Shown here piece after piece: positions 1 through 9,250 of a stretch of 64,000 bases of DNA; positions within the stretch are counted from its first letter, which is position 1, and every line of letters begins with the position of its first letter. The notes beneath the pieces are model-generated. The model saw only the letters and a program-made list of their open reading frames with translations, was not told the origin of the DNA and made no database searches. Source of the stretch: Klebsiella electrica (GTDB lineage: Bacteria; Pseudomonadota; Gammaproteobacteria; Enterobacterales; Enterobacteriaceae); contig NZ_CP041248.1 of the NCBI RefSeq assembly GCF_006711645.1, positions 186,001 through 250,000 on the forward strand, given 5' to 3'. A program made the position numbers and the translations under genes.

Positions 1-25
1 CATGAACAGATAAATTTGTATTCTT

Positions 26-54
26 AAAAATGGGTACAATTTGCCCCCATTTTT
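26..54. promoter_or_regulatory. 9-bp inverted repeat upstream of helicase gene
   Basis: AAAAATGGG at 26-34 is repeated as its exact inverse CCCATTTTT at 46-54, separated by 11 bases. It lies about 60 bases before the helicase start. It could be an operator, or the terminator of a gene upstream of the window, since the right arm ends in Ts. The CCATTTT half resembles a motif found before other transfer genes in this window. Confidence 0.45.
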
Positions 55-115
55 AAATCATTCGCGCCGTGTCAAAAGGTACTATGAAACGATATCTAAC
101 ATAAAGGTAATTCTG

Positions 116-1591
116 ATGCCGGTAACTGATGAACAGAACGTGATCATAGGTTTCAAACCTACACCTGGCAGTATTGTTTCAGTACAGGCATACGCGGGGT
201 CTGGTAAGACCTTTACACTAAAAGAATTCGCGGATGCAAACCCCTCACTCAAAATTCTCTATATCGTTTTTAATAAAGCTATTAAAGATGATGCAAAAAA
301 GAAATTCCCAAAAAACGTCGAGTGTAAAACATCTCATGGTTTGGCCGTGACCCGGTACAAACACTTTGCTCATAAATACAGACAGTTTATATCCGTGAGC
401 GAATACCGCGCAATGATGGGTGAAGATGACTGGAGAGTGGTTAAGCTTGCAATAAATGGGCTTACCCATTTCATGAATTCAGATGAACACGAAATTACTA
501 CTGAACACGTACTTAAAGACTTAAGTAAAACCGATAAAATATCTCAAAGCAGGTTGGATCAAGCGCTACGTGCAGCAAAACGTACATGGCAAATGCAATC
601 TGACCCACTCAACGATGCCTATTGCTCACCGAATACCATCCTCAAGTTGTTCCAGTTATCGAACCCAGCCCTAGACCAGTTCTACAATGTCATTCTCTTC
701 GACGAATCGCAGGACGCAAATCCGGTAACGATCGATATCGTTCTTAGAAACAACTGCTGCAAAGTTTTTGTCGGCGACCAGCACCAAGTGATAAACCGCT
801 GGCGCGGTGCGGAAAACGCCCTTGAGATTGTTGAAGACCACGGGGCTCAGGTTATGCGCCTGACTAAGTCATTCCGGTTTGGGCCTCTTGTTGCAGCACT
901 GGCCAACGTTGTGCTGTCAATGAAGGGTGAAACGTTCCCCTTGGTAGGCCTGGGTAGTCTTGATGCTATCGTTGAGCCATCGGCGATACAGGATCAAAAC
1001 TTTTACGCCATCATCAGCCGCACCTACATGGGAGTCATACAATCTGCCTACGAGTCGATTATGTGGGGCAAACGGGTGATGTGGAATGGAGGTATTTCAA
1101 AATACCGTCTCGACGAGCTCCTTGATTTACATGCGCTAAAAACAGGTAACATTGCTGCTATTAAAAATAACCGTATCACTACGGAATACGGGAACTGGGC
1201 AAATTTTTTAGAGATCGCAGAAACCACCAAGGACGTGGACATGGTGCGGGCGATTAAGTTAATGGAAGTCTATGCTGATATCCCCGGGATGGTTGAGACC
1301 ATGAGGATGAATGAAGCCAGAACAGAAAAGGAAGCTGATTTAATTGTTACCACAGCCCATACCTCGAAGGGAAAGGAATTTGACCATGTCATCATCAATG
1401 ACGACTTCCCATCCATTATAGAAGCCGTTGTGATGAAGAAGCCACGGGAAGTAATTATTGACGAACTTAATCTGCTGTACGTAACTATTACCAGAACCAA
1501 GAAATCTGTAAACATCAATACTTCGTTAATGGAGCTATTAGAAGAATACCGAAGTCGTATTGAGCGAAATGTTTCAGTAGTGATAATCTGA
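116..1591 (+). CDS. UvrD/Rep-like superfamily 1 DNA helicase
   Basis: The 491-residue product reads as a short superfamily 1A helicase. The Walker A sequence AYAGSGKT lies near residue 26, and a Walker B/DEAD-like box (LFDESQD) near 194. A late GKEFDHV segment and a final TITRTKK segment match helicase motifs V and VI. Such helicases unwind DNA 3'-5' using ATP, and related ones occur in transfer regions of IncHI-type plasmids (TrhI). The start at 116 is preferred over the ATG at 41, because AAAGGT sits just upstream and homology begins there. It is shorter than chromosomal UvrD (about 720 residues), so accessory subdomains are probably reduced. A role in transfer is inferred from context only. 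Confidence 0.8.
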   Translation: MPVTDEQNVIIGFKPTPGSIVSVQAYAGSGKTFTLKEFADANPSLKILYIVFNKAIKDDAKKKFPKNVECKTSHGLAVTRYKHFAHKYRQFISVSEYRAMMGEDDWRVVKLAINGLTHFMNSDEHEITTEHVLKDLSKTDKISQSRLDQALRAAKRTWQMQSDPLNDAYCSPNTILKLFQLSNPALDQFYNVILFDESQDANPVTIDIVLRNNCCKVFVGDQHQVINRWRGAENALEIVEDHGAQVMRLTKSFRFGPLVAALANVVLSMKGETFPLVGLGSLDAIVEPSAIQDQNFYAIISRTYMGVIQSAYESIMWGKRVMWNGGISKYRLDELLDLHALKTGNIAAIKNNRITTEYGNWANFLEIAETTKDVDMVRAIKLMEVYADIPGMVETMRMNEARTEKEADLIVTTAHTSKGKEFDHVIINDDFPSIIEAVVMKKPREVIIDELNLLYVTITRTKKSVNINTSLMELLEEYRSRIERNVSVVII

Positions 1592-1592
1592 C

Positions 1593-1627
1593 AAAAAAAG
1601 CCCTGGTTAATTCAGGGCTCTTTTTTA
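1593..1627 (+). terminator. Rho-independent terminator after helicase gene
   Basis: AGCCCTG and CAGGGCT form a stem followed by a T-rich run, immediately after the helicase stop. The A-rich 5' flank means it could also serve the convergent minus-strand gene. Confidence 0.8.
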
Positions 1628-1630
1628 TTT

Positions 1631-2530
1631 CTATTTATCTTGTTGAGCTGGTGAGGCTTCGCCTGATGTGTCTCTCTGAGAATCGACAACCATAGACTGG
1701 ATCACTTCAACGAATTTTGAGAAGGGCTGTGCGCCTACAACAGAGACTTCTTTACCGGTGACATTATCACGCACAATCGTGGTTGGTGTACCATCAACAC
1801 CGGCAGCTGAACCGGCCTCCATATCCTGCTTAATGCGCTTAATCACTTCAGTACTGCCCATACAGGTATCAAATTTCGCCTGGTCTACCTCAAACAGTGC
1901 TGGGATGCTGTCCGCATCCTTAAAACCTTTACCGTTTGTTTCAGTATGGTTAAACCAATAATCAGTAACGGCCCAGAAAGCACTCGGCCCTTTCTGCTCC
2001 GCAATACACTCAGCAACAGCTGCGCCCTTCGATGCGACCGGCTCATGGAATGACATAGGGTAATGACGCCATTCCCAGTTAACAGCCCCGGCTGTCGCGG
2101 TATCAACGATATACTTCGGCGTTTCTTTGAAGCGTTTGCAGAATGGACACTCCAGATCTTCATAGTTGATCAACGAAAACCGAGCGCCAGGCTCGCCATA
2201 GATATAACGGCCATCAGTATTTTTATTTGCTTTGTCCCAGCCTTTATAGAGTGCCTTTCGTTCTTCCGCGAGCTTTTGGTCGGCGATAGACTTAAGAGCA
2301 CCCTTTACTTCGTCCTGAATATTTCCGTTCACTCCCTGTTGAACTGCGGGGTTCTTGGCCAGCGATGTACTAATTTTATCCAGCAGTTGATTGGTCATCA
2401 CCTGGGTTTTGTACGAGATAAAACTAATTACCATCAACCAAACCATTCCGATTACAACAACGATTCCCCCGGCCCAGGCAAAAATTGTTTTATTTCCAGA
2501 ACTGCACTTTTCATTTCTTTGCTTATCCAT
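1631..2530 (-). CDS. Membrane-anchored DsbA/DsbG-like thioredoxin-fold protein
   Basis: About 299 residues. The N-terminus has a hydrophobic anchor (AWAGGIVVVIGMVWLMV), then a linker, then a thioredoxin_4/DsbA-like domain with the redox motif CPFC in EDLECPFCKRF. A later GTPTTIV carries the cis-proline loop typical of this fold. It probably works in the periplasm on disulphides of Cys-rich transfer proteins such as TraU and TraN. The start at 2530 is chosen because a GAGGGT ribosome site precedes it; a longer frame upstream lacks one. It is the second gene of a minus-strand pair with the lipoprotein gene (22-base gap) and ends convergent with the helicase gene. The substrate is unknown. Confidence 0.75.
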   Translation of the reverse strand: MDKQRNEKCSSGNKTIFAWAGGIVVVIGMVWLMVISFISYKTQVMTNQLLDKISTSLAKNPAVQQGVNGNIQDEVKGALKSIADQKLAEERKALYKGWDKANKNTDGRYIYGEPGARFSLINYEDLECPFCKRFKETPKYIVDTATAGAVNWEWRHYPMSFHEPVASKGAAVAECIAEQKGPSAFWAVTDYWFNHTETNGKGFKDADSIPALFEVDQAKFDTCMGSTEVIKRIKQDMEAGSAAGVDGTPTTIVRDNVTGKEVSVVGAQPFSKFVEVIQSMVVDSQRDTSGEASPAQQDK

Positions 2531-2552
2531 TGTACCCTCGCATTTTGATGGA

Positions 2553-3122
2553 TTAGGACTTAGGTTGTTGGTTATCGATCTGCATCTGAATTCGATATTT
2601 CCGCAGCTCTTCCGGTTCACCACTGGAAAGCACATTTAATTCGTGGGCACTTAACCGATAGCCAGGTGTTGAGCAGTATTTATCTTTGATACGGAGGTAT
2701 TCAGCCCTACTGGCGTTCTGTGTGTTATTAGGAAGGAGAAAGGTATTTTCCCCGCAAAATGCTGGGGTCTGTGTGAACGTGCCACGCGGCCCATTGGCAT
2801 ACTTTGTGTTTGCCACTGAAGTGAGCAAGACCTGGGTGTAATTGTCATGTGCCACATATCGCTTCCCGGATGGATCATTGATGGCATACGGACTCACGAG
2901 CGTATGCTCATACCCAGGGTAACGTATAGCCGCGCCACCGCGTTCTGTACCACGCCAGGATTCGGAGTACTGATACTGGTAGGGGTACTCGGCCCTGGCG
3001 GGGAGATTGCGCGTTTCGTCGAGGTAAGTACGTTGTGGCTTACCTGTCCCACTGCAACCGCTGGTGATTACGCCGGTAATAACCACCAGCAGGGGCAAAA
3101 CAATTTTATTCGCCAATTTCAT
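2553..3122 (-). CDS. Putative lipoprotein of the transfer region
   Basis: 189 residues with a clear lipoprotein signal peptide: MKLANK, a hydrophobic stretch, then the lipobox TSGC (Cys near residue 23). The mature part is polar with several Tyr-rich stretches and two later Cys residues. I do not recognise the family. It is co-directional with the DsbA-like gene, which starts 22 bases after its stop, so the pair is probably co-transcribed. An insertion sequence now lies only 6 bases upstream of its start codon. That must have removed or displaced its native promoter and ribosome-binding region, so it may be weakly expressed. Confidence 0.65.
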   Translation of the reverse strand: MKLANKIVLPLLVVITGVITSGCSGTGKPQRTYLDETRNLPARAEYPYQYQYSESWRGTERGGAAIRYPGYEHTLVSPYAINDPSGKRYVAHDNYTQVLLTSVANTKYANGPRGTFTQTPAFCGENTFLLPNNTQNASRAEYLRIKDKYCSTPGYRLSAHELNVLSSGEPEELRKYRIQMQIDNQQPKS

Positions 3123-3139
3123 TGCTTAGGCTGTGTCCT

Positions 3140-3655
3140 TTAATTGCATAATTTTTTGTAAAACAGTCTAATGCAACCCAGTTTCACCATCGCCAGATAA
3201 TTCCTCGCCGTTTTGTCGTAACGCGTGGCAATGCGACGGTATTCTTTCAGACAGCCAAAACACCGCTCAACAACGTTGCGATTACGATAAGCATCACGAT
3301 CAAGCTGTGAACGACCATCTGCTGCCATTTTTTCATTAGATTTCCGCGGGATAACCACTTTTATCCCTTTTCGTTTCAGCTCATTGCGAAGCGCATGTCC
3401 TGAGTAGGCTTTGTCAGCCAGCACCGCATAACCACGACGTTTCATGCTGCCGTTCTGGCGCTGAACACCAATTCCGTCCAGAAGGCGTAATGCGAACTGG
3501 CTTTCGTGAGCCTGTCCGGGACTCAGCACGATATTTAACGGGAGACCGCCTGCATCCGTCGCCATATGGATTTTGGTGCCAAAACCACCGCGAGAGCGAC
3601 CCAGCCCATGATCTCCGGCGATATCGGGATGTTTTTTTGCGCGCCGGCGGCGCAC
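3140..3655 (-). CDS. IS5-family transposase, C-terminal frame (OrfB)
   Basis: About 171 residues with the rest of the DDE RNase H-like catalytic core. GFGTKIHMATDAGGLPL holds the second part, LADKAYSG the next Asp, and RNVVERCFGCLKEYRRIATRYDK the Glu-containing C-terminal signature. It overlaps OrfA by about 120 bases in another frame. It is expected to be made as an OrfAB fusion by slippage on the A7 run rather than from its own start. Confidence 0.85.
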   Translation of the reverse strand: MRRRRAKKHPDIAGDHGLGRSRGGFGTKIHMATDAGGLPLNIVLSPGQAHESQFALRLLDGIGVQRQNGSMKRRGYAVLADKAYSGHALRNELKRKGIKVVIPRKSNEKMAADGRSQLDRDAYRNRNVVERCFGCLKEYRRIATRYDKTARNYLAMVKLGCIRLFYKKLCN

Positions 3656-3984
3656 CTGAGTGCCCGGATATTGCTGCCATCCAGCGCAGTAGCTGACCAG
3701 TCAACGAGGCCGTGAGCATCAAGAGAAGAAAGCAACCTGTTGAAAATAATATTAATCACACCCGACTTAGACCACCGGTTAAAGCGGTTATATACGGTTT
3801 TCCATGGGCCGTATCGTTCAGGTAAATCACGCCATGGGGCACCAGAGCACAACACCCAGAACATGCCATTGATGATCATACGATGCTCCGCCCATGGGCG
3901 TCCGGCCCGTGGTGTTGCAGGTTGAGCGGGCAGTAAAGGCTGGATGATATCCCATGCTTCATCGGGAAGGTCGTAGCGGGCCAT
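3535..3984 (-). CDS. IS5-family transposase, N-terminal frame (OrfA)
   Basis: 149 residues starting MARYDLPDEAWDII, the DUF4096-type helix-turn-helix N-terminus of IS427-group transposases. WSATALDGSNIRA provides the first catalytic Asp (DG). The frame continues past a run of seven A residues (minus strand, about 3630) where ribosomes can slip into the OrfB frame. The C-terminal residues after the slip site are probably not part of the functional enzyme. The frame is intact apart from the programmed slip. Confidence 0.85.
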   Translation of the reverse strand: MARYDLPDEAWDIIQPLLPAQPATPRAGRPWAEHRMIINGMFWVLCSGAPWRDLPERYGPWKTVYNRFNRWSKSGVINIIFNRLLSSLDAHGLVDWSATALDGSNIRALRCAAGAQKNIPISPEIMGWVALAVVLAPKSIWRRMQAVSR

Positions 3985-4091
3985 AGTTCAATATGTTGTA
4001 GAAACAGATGGTTACTATAGCTCAGACGATTAAGGGACACAGCCTAGTCTCCAATTGGATAGCAACGTCATTATCTTAATTTCTCACCCTT

Positions 4092-4128
4092 GACGTTATG
4101 TTTTATGAAGACAAAACGTCGTCATTTT
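4092..4128 (+). promoter_or_regulatory. Inverted-repeat control region of traI with AAAACGT..CATTTT core
   Basis: GACGTT (4092-4097) and AACGTC (4115-4120) form an inverted repeat. It overlaps AAAACGTCGTCATTTT (4113-4128), a core repeated before traF-H-G (38016) and before the parM operon (51918). It lies 60-100 bases before the traI start. Its shared placement suggests a binding site for the transfer activator. This is inference from recurrence only. Confidence 0.45.
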
Positions 4129-4150
4129 CCAGCACGATTTTTTTCTCAAT

Positions 4151-4179
4151 CGGTTAACTTACAAGGTACTTAACCGGAG
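4151..4179 (+). promoter_or_regulatory. Stem-loop abutting the traI ribosome-binding site
   Basis: CGGTTAA (4151-4157) and TTAACCG (4170-4176) form a 7-bp hairpin. Its 3' arm runs into the GGAG (4176-4179) used as the traI Shine-Dalgarno sequence. In mRNA this could limit translation of the relaxase. Confidence 0.4.
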
Positions 4180-4189
4180 AAATCTTTTA

Positions 4190-6892
4190 ATGCTGAGACA
4201 CATTAAAAATATTCTGAATACTTTTTTGCCTGATAACAAAAAGGCTACCACTGATCTATTCGGTGACGAAATCGATATGTCAGTAGATGAAGAAATCGGG
4301 AAACTCATTTCATCACGAGATAATATGCGCTATCCGGCAAGCGAAATCGGATTCCCGGCTCAAGTACCGGGTGAGTACGTATTACGTCATTACCAGAAAC
4401 CACTTGTGATGGCGATTAAACGAGAACTGGATATTAGGGACTCTGAGTTTAATCAGCTTATTCTTCCTATGCTGATAAATTTCGCTAACTTTGTTCACCT
4501 CTTCCCGGCATCCGAAAACCATCATCACCGTGCTGCAACCGGATTGTTGCGTCATTCATTGGAAGTGTGTTTCCAGTGTATCCGGCGTTCTAAAAACATC
4601 GAGTTTGATTCAATGGCGGTTCCCGTACATAAATCAAATCGTGCATTAGCATGGCGACTTGCAGTCGCAGCTGGTGGGCTACTTCATGACCTCGGGAAAC
4701 CATTTACCGATTTTGAAGTATGGAACGAAGACGGGAAAATTCACTGGCCTCCAGGCCATGAACCAATCCATGTCTGGGCAAAAGAGAACAATGTAAAAAG
4801 ATACTATCTTGTATGGAAACCAGGCCGTCACCGCCAGCATACCTCCAGCACGAGCAATATGTTGTTGATGATCATGCCAAAAGAAATGCATGTTTACCTT
4901 CTTAACGGCGGGAATGATATTTTCAATGAATTGACCCGGGCACTGAATGCCAGTGCGCAGCTCAATGCAGAAAAAATCAGTGGTCAGGACGTCAAAAACA
5001 AGATCCTCACTACCATTAAGGCCGCCGACTCAGCATCCGTTAACTATGATATGCGGCAATACGCCGGTGATGCGATTCGTGCAAGCCAGTCAGGTGTACC
5101 TGCGGTTCAGCGTGTAGTTGATGCCATGCGCCATAGATTGAAAAAAGGAGATTGGATTCCCAACAAGCCAGGAAGCCCTGTATGGGTGACTACCTATGGC
5201 GTATTCATCGTCTGGGGTGTTGCGGTCAAGGATATTATTGAGACCGTTAGGAACTCCGGCGCTGTTATTCCACAAACCCAGAATAGTCTGGCTGACCTGA
5301 TGCTAAGTTATCATCTCTGTCGACCAAACGTTCACCAGGACGATGACACTGCATACTGGCGTATTGCCCCTCATATCTTGAATGATAAAAGTTCAAGAGA
5401 AAGCAAAGACCCTAAAGTTGCGTTGAGCTGCATCCTTCTGATATCTCCAGAAGTACTATTTGTCGATACTGTTGACCCTCTACCATGCAGCAGCCGCATC
5501 CGTATTGAAGGTAAATGGGTGGAATACCTGACCGGGAGGCCAAACCAGCCAAAACTCGTCGAAAGCGAACCCTACATTGGTCAGAAGCCGGTTCCGTCAA
5601 CCGGAATACCGAATGAGGTCGACCGCTCAGTTTTACAGGGCGGAACAATCATTGCTGATGAACAGGAATCTCCACTGGAGAGTATTTTTGGAAACCGACA
5701 GGTTACGCCGGAAAACGCCCACGAACTGCTGCATAAGCTCAATCTGCTTTCTGATGAGGACTACAATCGTGTAAAGGAAAGAAATACCAGTACCAAAAAT
5801 CAAAAAGATTGTCTGGATGACACTAATTCACCAACAACTGAGCTGGCGGGCAGCGGGGAATCAAAAGGGCTCAAAGATAATCAACCAAAGCCAGTGTCGG
5901 AGAATAATGAACCCAAGCGCCGTCTTTCCCTCAAAGAAACCCTGGCATCGGCACAAACAGAGATTGAGTTCTCTGTACCCAGTTCACTTATAAAAGAACC
6001 AAACCATAAAACTCTGAACGAAACCCTTGAGTTTCATTCAATCATCAACTCGTATAATAGCAACGAACCAACTTCAAGCGATGCATTGGATCAGACCCAG
6101 CCCTCACCTACCCGTCAGGCATTAAAGGAAATTCAGCTGCACCAGGATGCTGTCGATACCGGCATTCAGTCTGGTGAGGTAATTGATGATTATTCAATTT
6201 ACGAAGATTATGATTCCATGTGGCAGGATGACGTGAAAGCTGATAACGATTTTGGTTACTCGGCTCATGCGGATACTTCGGCCAACATACCGGCTAACGT
6301 AAAATTTTACGATAAATTTAGTCAGCTATACGTATCTGGTCTTGAAGCGGCCAAAGAATTTCTCGTTAAATATGTTACCGACCACTCAGACGATCTTTTC
6401 ATTGAATCAGGCCACTTAATCATTGCTATTGATAAAGATTTTGATGAGCGTAATTATGCTCTGCTTCAGGACTCCAACTGGTTATGGCAAAGGTTTATGG
6501 AAGCCCCAGCCCAGTATTATTTCCATCGTACTCAGAAGTGCTTATATCTCAGAAAAGAACTTAATAATGATATCGACTTGCTGATGGATGGGAAGTTTAA
6601 CGATCTGCTTTACTCTGCTTTAACTGATGTTTCTGATAAAGATTACAACATTACAGATTTATGCAATGAAATGATTTCAAAAGGTATGCTGAAGCGAACC
6701 TATTCTGGAGAGCCTGTCATTGCCGTAAGCGTTGCCTTAAAGCGACGTATTGCGGATGAACTCGGCATTGATATTACTCAATTGCAGAAGATTATGCTGA
6801 TGCACTTTGATTTCTATTCAAAGACCGGTGTTGACTACATTCTTCCTAATAGTGAACGAATGCATAATCAAATGGTGGATAAAGATGAGTGA
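4190..6892 (+). CDS. traI: Conjugative relaxase TraI, MOBH family
   Basis: 900 residues. The N-terminal TraI_2 domain carries an HD-hydrolase-like signature: HHHRAATGLLRHSLEV near residue 110 and LLHDLGK near 164. These are the conserved MOBH motifs thought to bind the metal for oriT nicking. A central, low-complexity polar region (about 500-700) links to a C-terminal TraI_2_C-like domain (about 720-900). MOBH relaxases cut the transferred strand and pilot it to the coupling protein. GGAG at 4176 sets the start. The gene overlaps traD by 8 bases. There is no F-type helicase domain, which is usual for this family. Confidence 0.92.
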   Translation: MLRHIKNILNTFLPDNKKATTDLFGDEIDMSVDEEIGKLISSRDNMRYPASEIGFPAQVPGEYVLRHYQKPLVMAIKRELDIRDSEFNQLILPMLINFANFVHLFPASENHHHRAATGLLRHSLEVCFQCIRRSKNIEFDSMAVPVHKSNRALAWRLAVAAGGLLHDLGKPFTDFEVWNEDGKIHWPPGHEPIHVWAKENNVKRYYLVWKPGRHRQHTSSTSNMLLMIMPKEMHVYLLNGGNDIFNELTRALNASAQLNAEKISGQDVKNKILTTIKAADSASVNYDMRQYAGDAIRASQSGVPAVQRVVDAMRHRLKKGDWIPNKPGSPVWVTTYGVFIVWGVAVKDIIETVRNSGAVIPQTQNSLADLMLSYHLCRPNVHQDDDTAYWRIAPHILNDKSSRESKDPKVALSCILLISPEVLFVDTVDPLPCSSRIRIEGKWVEYLTGRPNQPKLVESEPYIGQKPVPSTGIPNEVDRSVLQGGTIIADEQESPLESIFGNRQVTPENAHELLHKLNLLSDEDYNRVKERNTSTKNQKDCLDDTNSPTTELAGSGESKGLKDNQPKPVSENNEPKRRLSLKETLASAQTEIEFSVPSSLIKEPNHKTLNETLEFHSIINSYNSNEPTSSDALDQTQPSPTRQALKEIQLHQDAVDTGIQSGEVIDDYSIYEDYDSMWQDDVKADNDFGYSAHADTSANIPANVKFYDKFSQLYVSGLEAAKEFLVKYVTDHSDDLFIESGHLIIAIDKDFDERNYALLQDSNWLWQRFMEAPAQYYFHRTQKCLYLRKELNNDIDLLMDGKFNDLLYSALTDVSDKDYNITDLCNEMISKGMLKRTYSGEPVIAVSVALKRRIADELGIDITQLQKIMLMHFDFYSKTGVDYILPNSERMHNQMVDKDE

Positions 6893-8861
6893 GTGGAAAT
6901 ATAACTTACGTTGGCGCACAAATTTTGAAGGCCTTGAGACTCTTGGTTGGACAGCAGGTATAGCCGCAACTATCGGGGTTAATACACTGTTTAACATGCC
7001 ATCTCTACCCTGTTACCTCTCAGTTGCAGTCCAGGCTGCTTATGGTATTCGTAGTCTCCCGGCAGCATGGGATATTTATACGCACAAACGCCGCCTGAAG
7101 CGAAAACCAAAACCACTCGTAATGGACATGAAATCATTTATCGAACAGATGATTCGTGAGCCTGACAGCTATCTTATTTGCAGAGGCTTTGAGTGGGGCC
7201 AGAATGAGGGTCAACTGGCATCTGAGTTGATAAAGCGTGACATAAAGAAATTTGTAGCCAAACCATCCAAAAATTTTATGGGCCTCGGCTGGATTCATGC
7301 GCTAGGTAAAAAAAACGAATGGATCGGAATTTCTGAAGAACTTTTATCGTTGCATACGCTTATAACTGGCACAACCGGCTCAGGCAAAACAACATATTTT
7401 AAACTACTTATTCTTCAAGCCGCACTAAAAAAACAACCACTAATCCTCATTGACCCCAAAAATGATGAAGAACTGGCTGAATGGATGAAGTTCTGTCTGG
7501 AATTGGTGGATCGCTCAACGAAATATAATTACGTTTCATTGGCGCATCCTGAAAAATCAGCTCGAATATCTCCAATTACTAACTACACTCAGGCTGGCGA
7601 GGTAGCTAACAGAATTACATCGGTTATTCAACGTGCTGATAGTACGAGCAATCCGTTTGTTTCATTTGGTATTATGTCATTAACTACGGTTGTTGAGCTG
7701 ATGAAAATCTGTGAAATCAAACCGACTTTACGCAATATTAAATCACAACTGAGTGCTGACATCTCTTCATTAGCATCTCTATTGATTATGGCCATCACTA
7801 AATTCGGCCACAAGACTTTAGGAGAGTCCGATTTCGACATTATTTTACAGGCGAAAATTGACCGTTACTCGTCTAAAATTAAAGGCCCAAAAGAAATAGC
7901 AGAAATATGTGCAGACATTTACCGAAATGACATTAAAGGTAATAAAGGGAAAGGCGATACTTCAATTGAAGCCGGTATTGATATGTTCGGTCATCAGCGC
8001 GAACACTTCCAGAAAATGATTCTGAACGTGATGCCAATTCTTAGTCAACTAACTCAAGGGTTTATGTCAGAGTTGTTATCCCCTGACAGTGCTGATGAAG
8101 ATGAACTGAATGATACTCGTCCAATTTCGAATATTCAGGATATCATCACTACCGGGGGAATGTTGTATTTGGGGTTAAATTCCCTTGCAGATGCTGAGAC
8201 TGGATCTGCGGTCGGTTCTATTTTCCTGTCTGATATAACATCTGTTAGCTCGACTGTGTACAATTTTTTAAAACCTGGTGGTCAGGACTTGGCTTCTGTA
8301 ATGGTGTTAATCGATGAAGCAGCTGAAGTTATTAATGACCAAGTTATTAAAATGTTGAATAAAACCCGTGGTGCTGGGTTCCGCTTATTTATTTCGTCGC
8401 AATCGACTTCCGACTTCGAAGCCCGTCTCGGTTCAGAAGCCAAAATGAAGCAGGTTATAACCAATACGAACCACTTTACGGCGCTACGCACACCAGATCC
8501 TGATGCCCAGGAAGCAGTCATGAAACGAGTACCACCGACAAAGTTCAAATATATTATGCGTGGTCATGGCTCCAGCGCAGGTGCAGATCCTGAACAAATC
8601 ACCGGCAGTGTCGGGGAACGATTGATGGAGGAAGAAGGCGAGTTATTTCAATCTCAACTGCTAGGTTGGTTACCCAACCTCGAATGCATGGCCATAAATC
8701 AGGCTAATAAAATAGTAAAAGGTAAAGTCCCCGTCATATTAATGCCGAGGAATGAGTCCGAGTTAAGCGATGTCCGAACTATCGCTAAAAAGTACCTTTC
8801 AATCTACGAACGTCAACAAAAGGTTCGTGGTGAAAAATCACGTATCAGCGCCGAGGGGTAA
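6885..8861 (+). CDS. traD: Type IV coupling protein TraD/TraG family
   Basis: About 658 residues. The hydrophobic N-terminal region (residues about 18-55) suits an inner-membrane anchor. Walker A GTTGSGKTTYF lies near residue 162 and Walker B VLIDEAAEV near 473, followed by the TRGAGFRLFISSQS segment typical of TraD/VirD4 ATPases. The protein would form a hexamer that connects the relaxosome to the secretion channel and pumps DNA. The start at 6885 (MSEWKYN) overlaps the end of traI by 8 bases, so translation is probably coupled. A longer in-frame extension inside traI is less likely. Confidence 0.92.
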   Translation: MSEWKYNLRWRTNFEGLETLGWTAGIAATIGVNTLFNMPSLPCYLSVAVQAAYGIRSLPAAWDIYTHKRRLKRKPKPLVMDMKSFIEQMIREPDSYLICRGFEWGQNEGQLASELIKRDIKKFVAKPSKNFMGLGWIHALGKKNEWIGISEELLSLHTLITGTTGSGKTTYFKLLILQAALKKQPLILIDPKNDEELAEWMKFCLELVDRSTKYNYVSLAHPEKSARISPITNYTQAGEVANRITSVIQRADSTSNPFVSFGIMSLTTVVELMKICEIKPTLRNIKSQLSADISSLASLLIMAITKFGHKTLGESDFDIILQAKIDRYSSKIKGPKEIAEICADIYRNDIKGNKGKGDTSIEAGIDMFGHQREHFQKMILNVMPILSQLTQGFMSELLSPDSADEDELNDTRPISNIQDIITTGGMLYLGLNSLADAETGSAVGSIFLSDITSVSSTVYNFLKPGGQDLASVMVLIDEAAEVINDQVIKMLNKTRGAGFRLFISSQSTSDFEARLGSEAKMKQVITNTNHFTALRTPDPDAQEAVMKRVPPTKFKYIMRGHGSSAGADPEQITGSVGERLMEEEGELFQSQLLGWLPNLECMAINQANKIVKGKVPVILMPRNESELSDVRTIAKKYLSIYERQQKVRGEKSRISAEG

Positions 8862-8863
8862 AT

Positions 8864-9250
8864 ATGATTAAAACCAAAACTCTATTAAAGCGTAAAGATG
8901 ATCAAGCCTCATATGACGGTTTGACCATGATCTGGCCATGTGTTGATGGCATCACTGGGCAAATGTTAGCTCTACTGAAAACCCTTACTCCTGATGAACG
9001 CGTTGGTGCAGCAGTGAGCTCCGCTATCAAAGCTTATCATCAGGACAACGAGCAGGAGCTGAATGACTGGGAGCGGCTTGCGATCTATATCATTGAGCTT
9101 GGCTTGTTCGTTTGCCGGGAACTTCAACACACGTTGAATTTCTGTGAAATTACTTCACGGATAAATCTCCCGAGAAAGCTAACCAACGAACTGATTATCC
9201 AGGCTGGGAGGAAGGCGAAGATTGGGGATATCGAATGTCTGATAAGTTGA
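8864..9250 (+). CDS. Small unknown protein between traD and traJ
   Basis: 128 residues with no signal peptide or membrane segment. I do not recognise it. It starts 2 bases after the traD stop and overlaps the next gene by 16 bases, so it is certainly part of the traI-traD-traJ operon. A relaxosome or coupling-protein accessory role is possible, but is inferred from position only. Confidence 0.7.
   Translation: MIKTKTLLKRKDDQASYDGLTMIWPCVDGITGQMLALLKTLTPDERVGAAVSSAIKAYHQDNEQELNDWERLAIYIIELGLFVCRELQHTLNFCEITSRINLPRKLTNELIIQAGRKAKIGDIECLIS

Larger units (their letters stand above)
3129..4044 (-). mobile_element. IS5-family insertion sequence, 916 bp
   Basis: The ends are inverted repeats beginning GGCTGTGTCC: left at 3129, and on the opposite strand ending at 4044. 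The first 16 bases match with one mismatch (CTTTAAT versus CCTTAAT). A TA dinucleotide flanks both sides (3127-3128 and 4045-4046), as expected for target duplication by IS427-group members. Two overlapping reading frames encode the transposase. Removing the element joins the lipoprotein gene to the intergenic region before traI. Confidence 0.9.

Noticed and set aside
3140..3984. Frameshifted, inactive transposase
   Set aside because: The two frames meet at an A7 run typical of programmed frameshifting in IS5/IS427-group elements, and both inverted repeats are intact.
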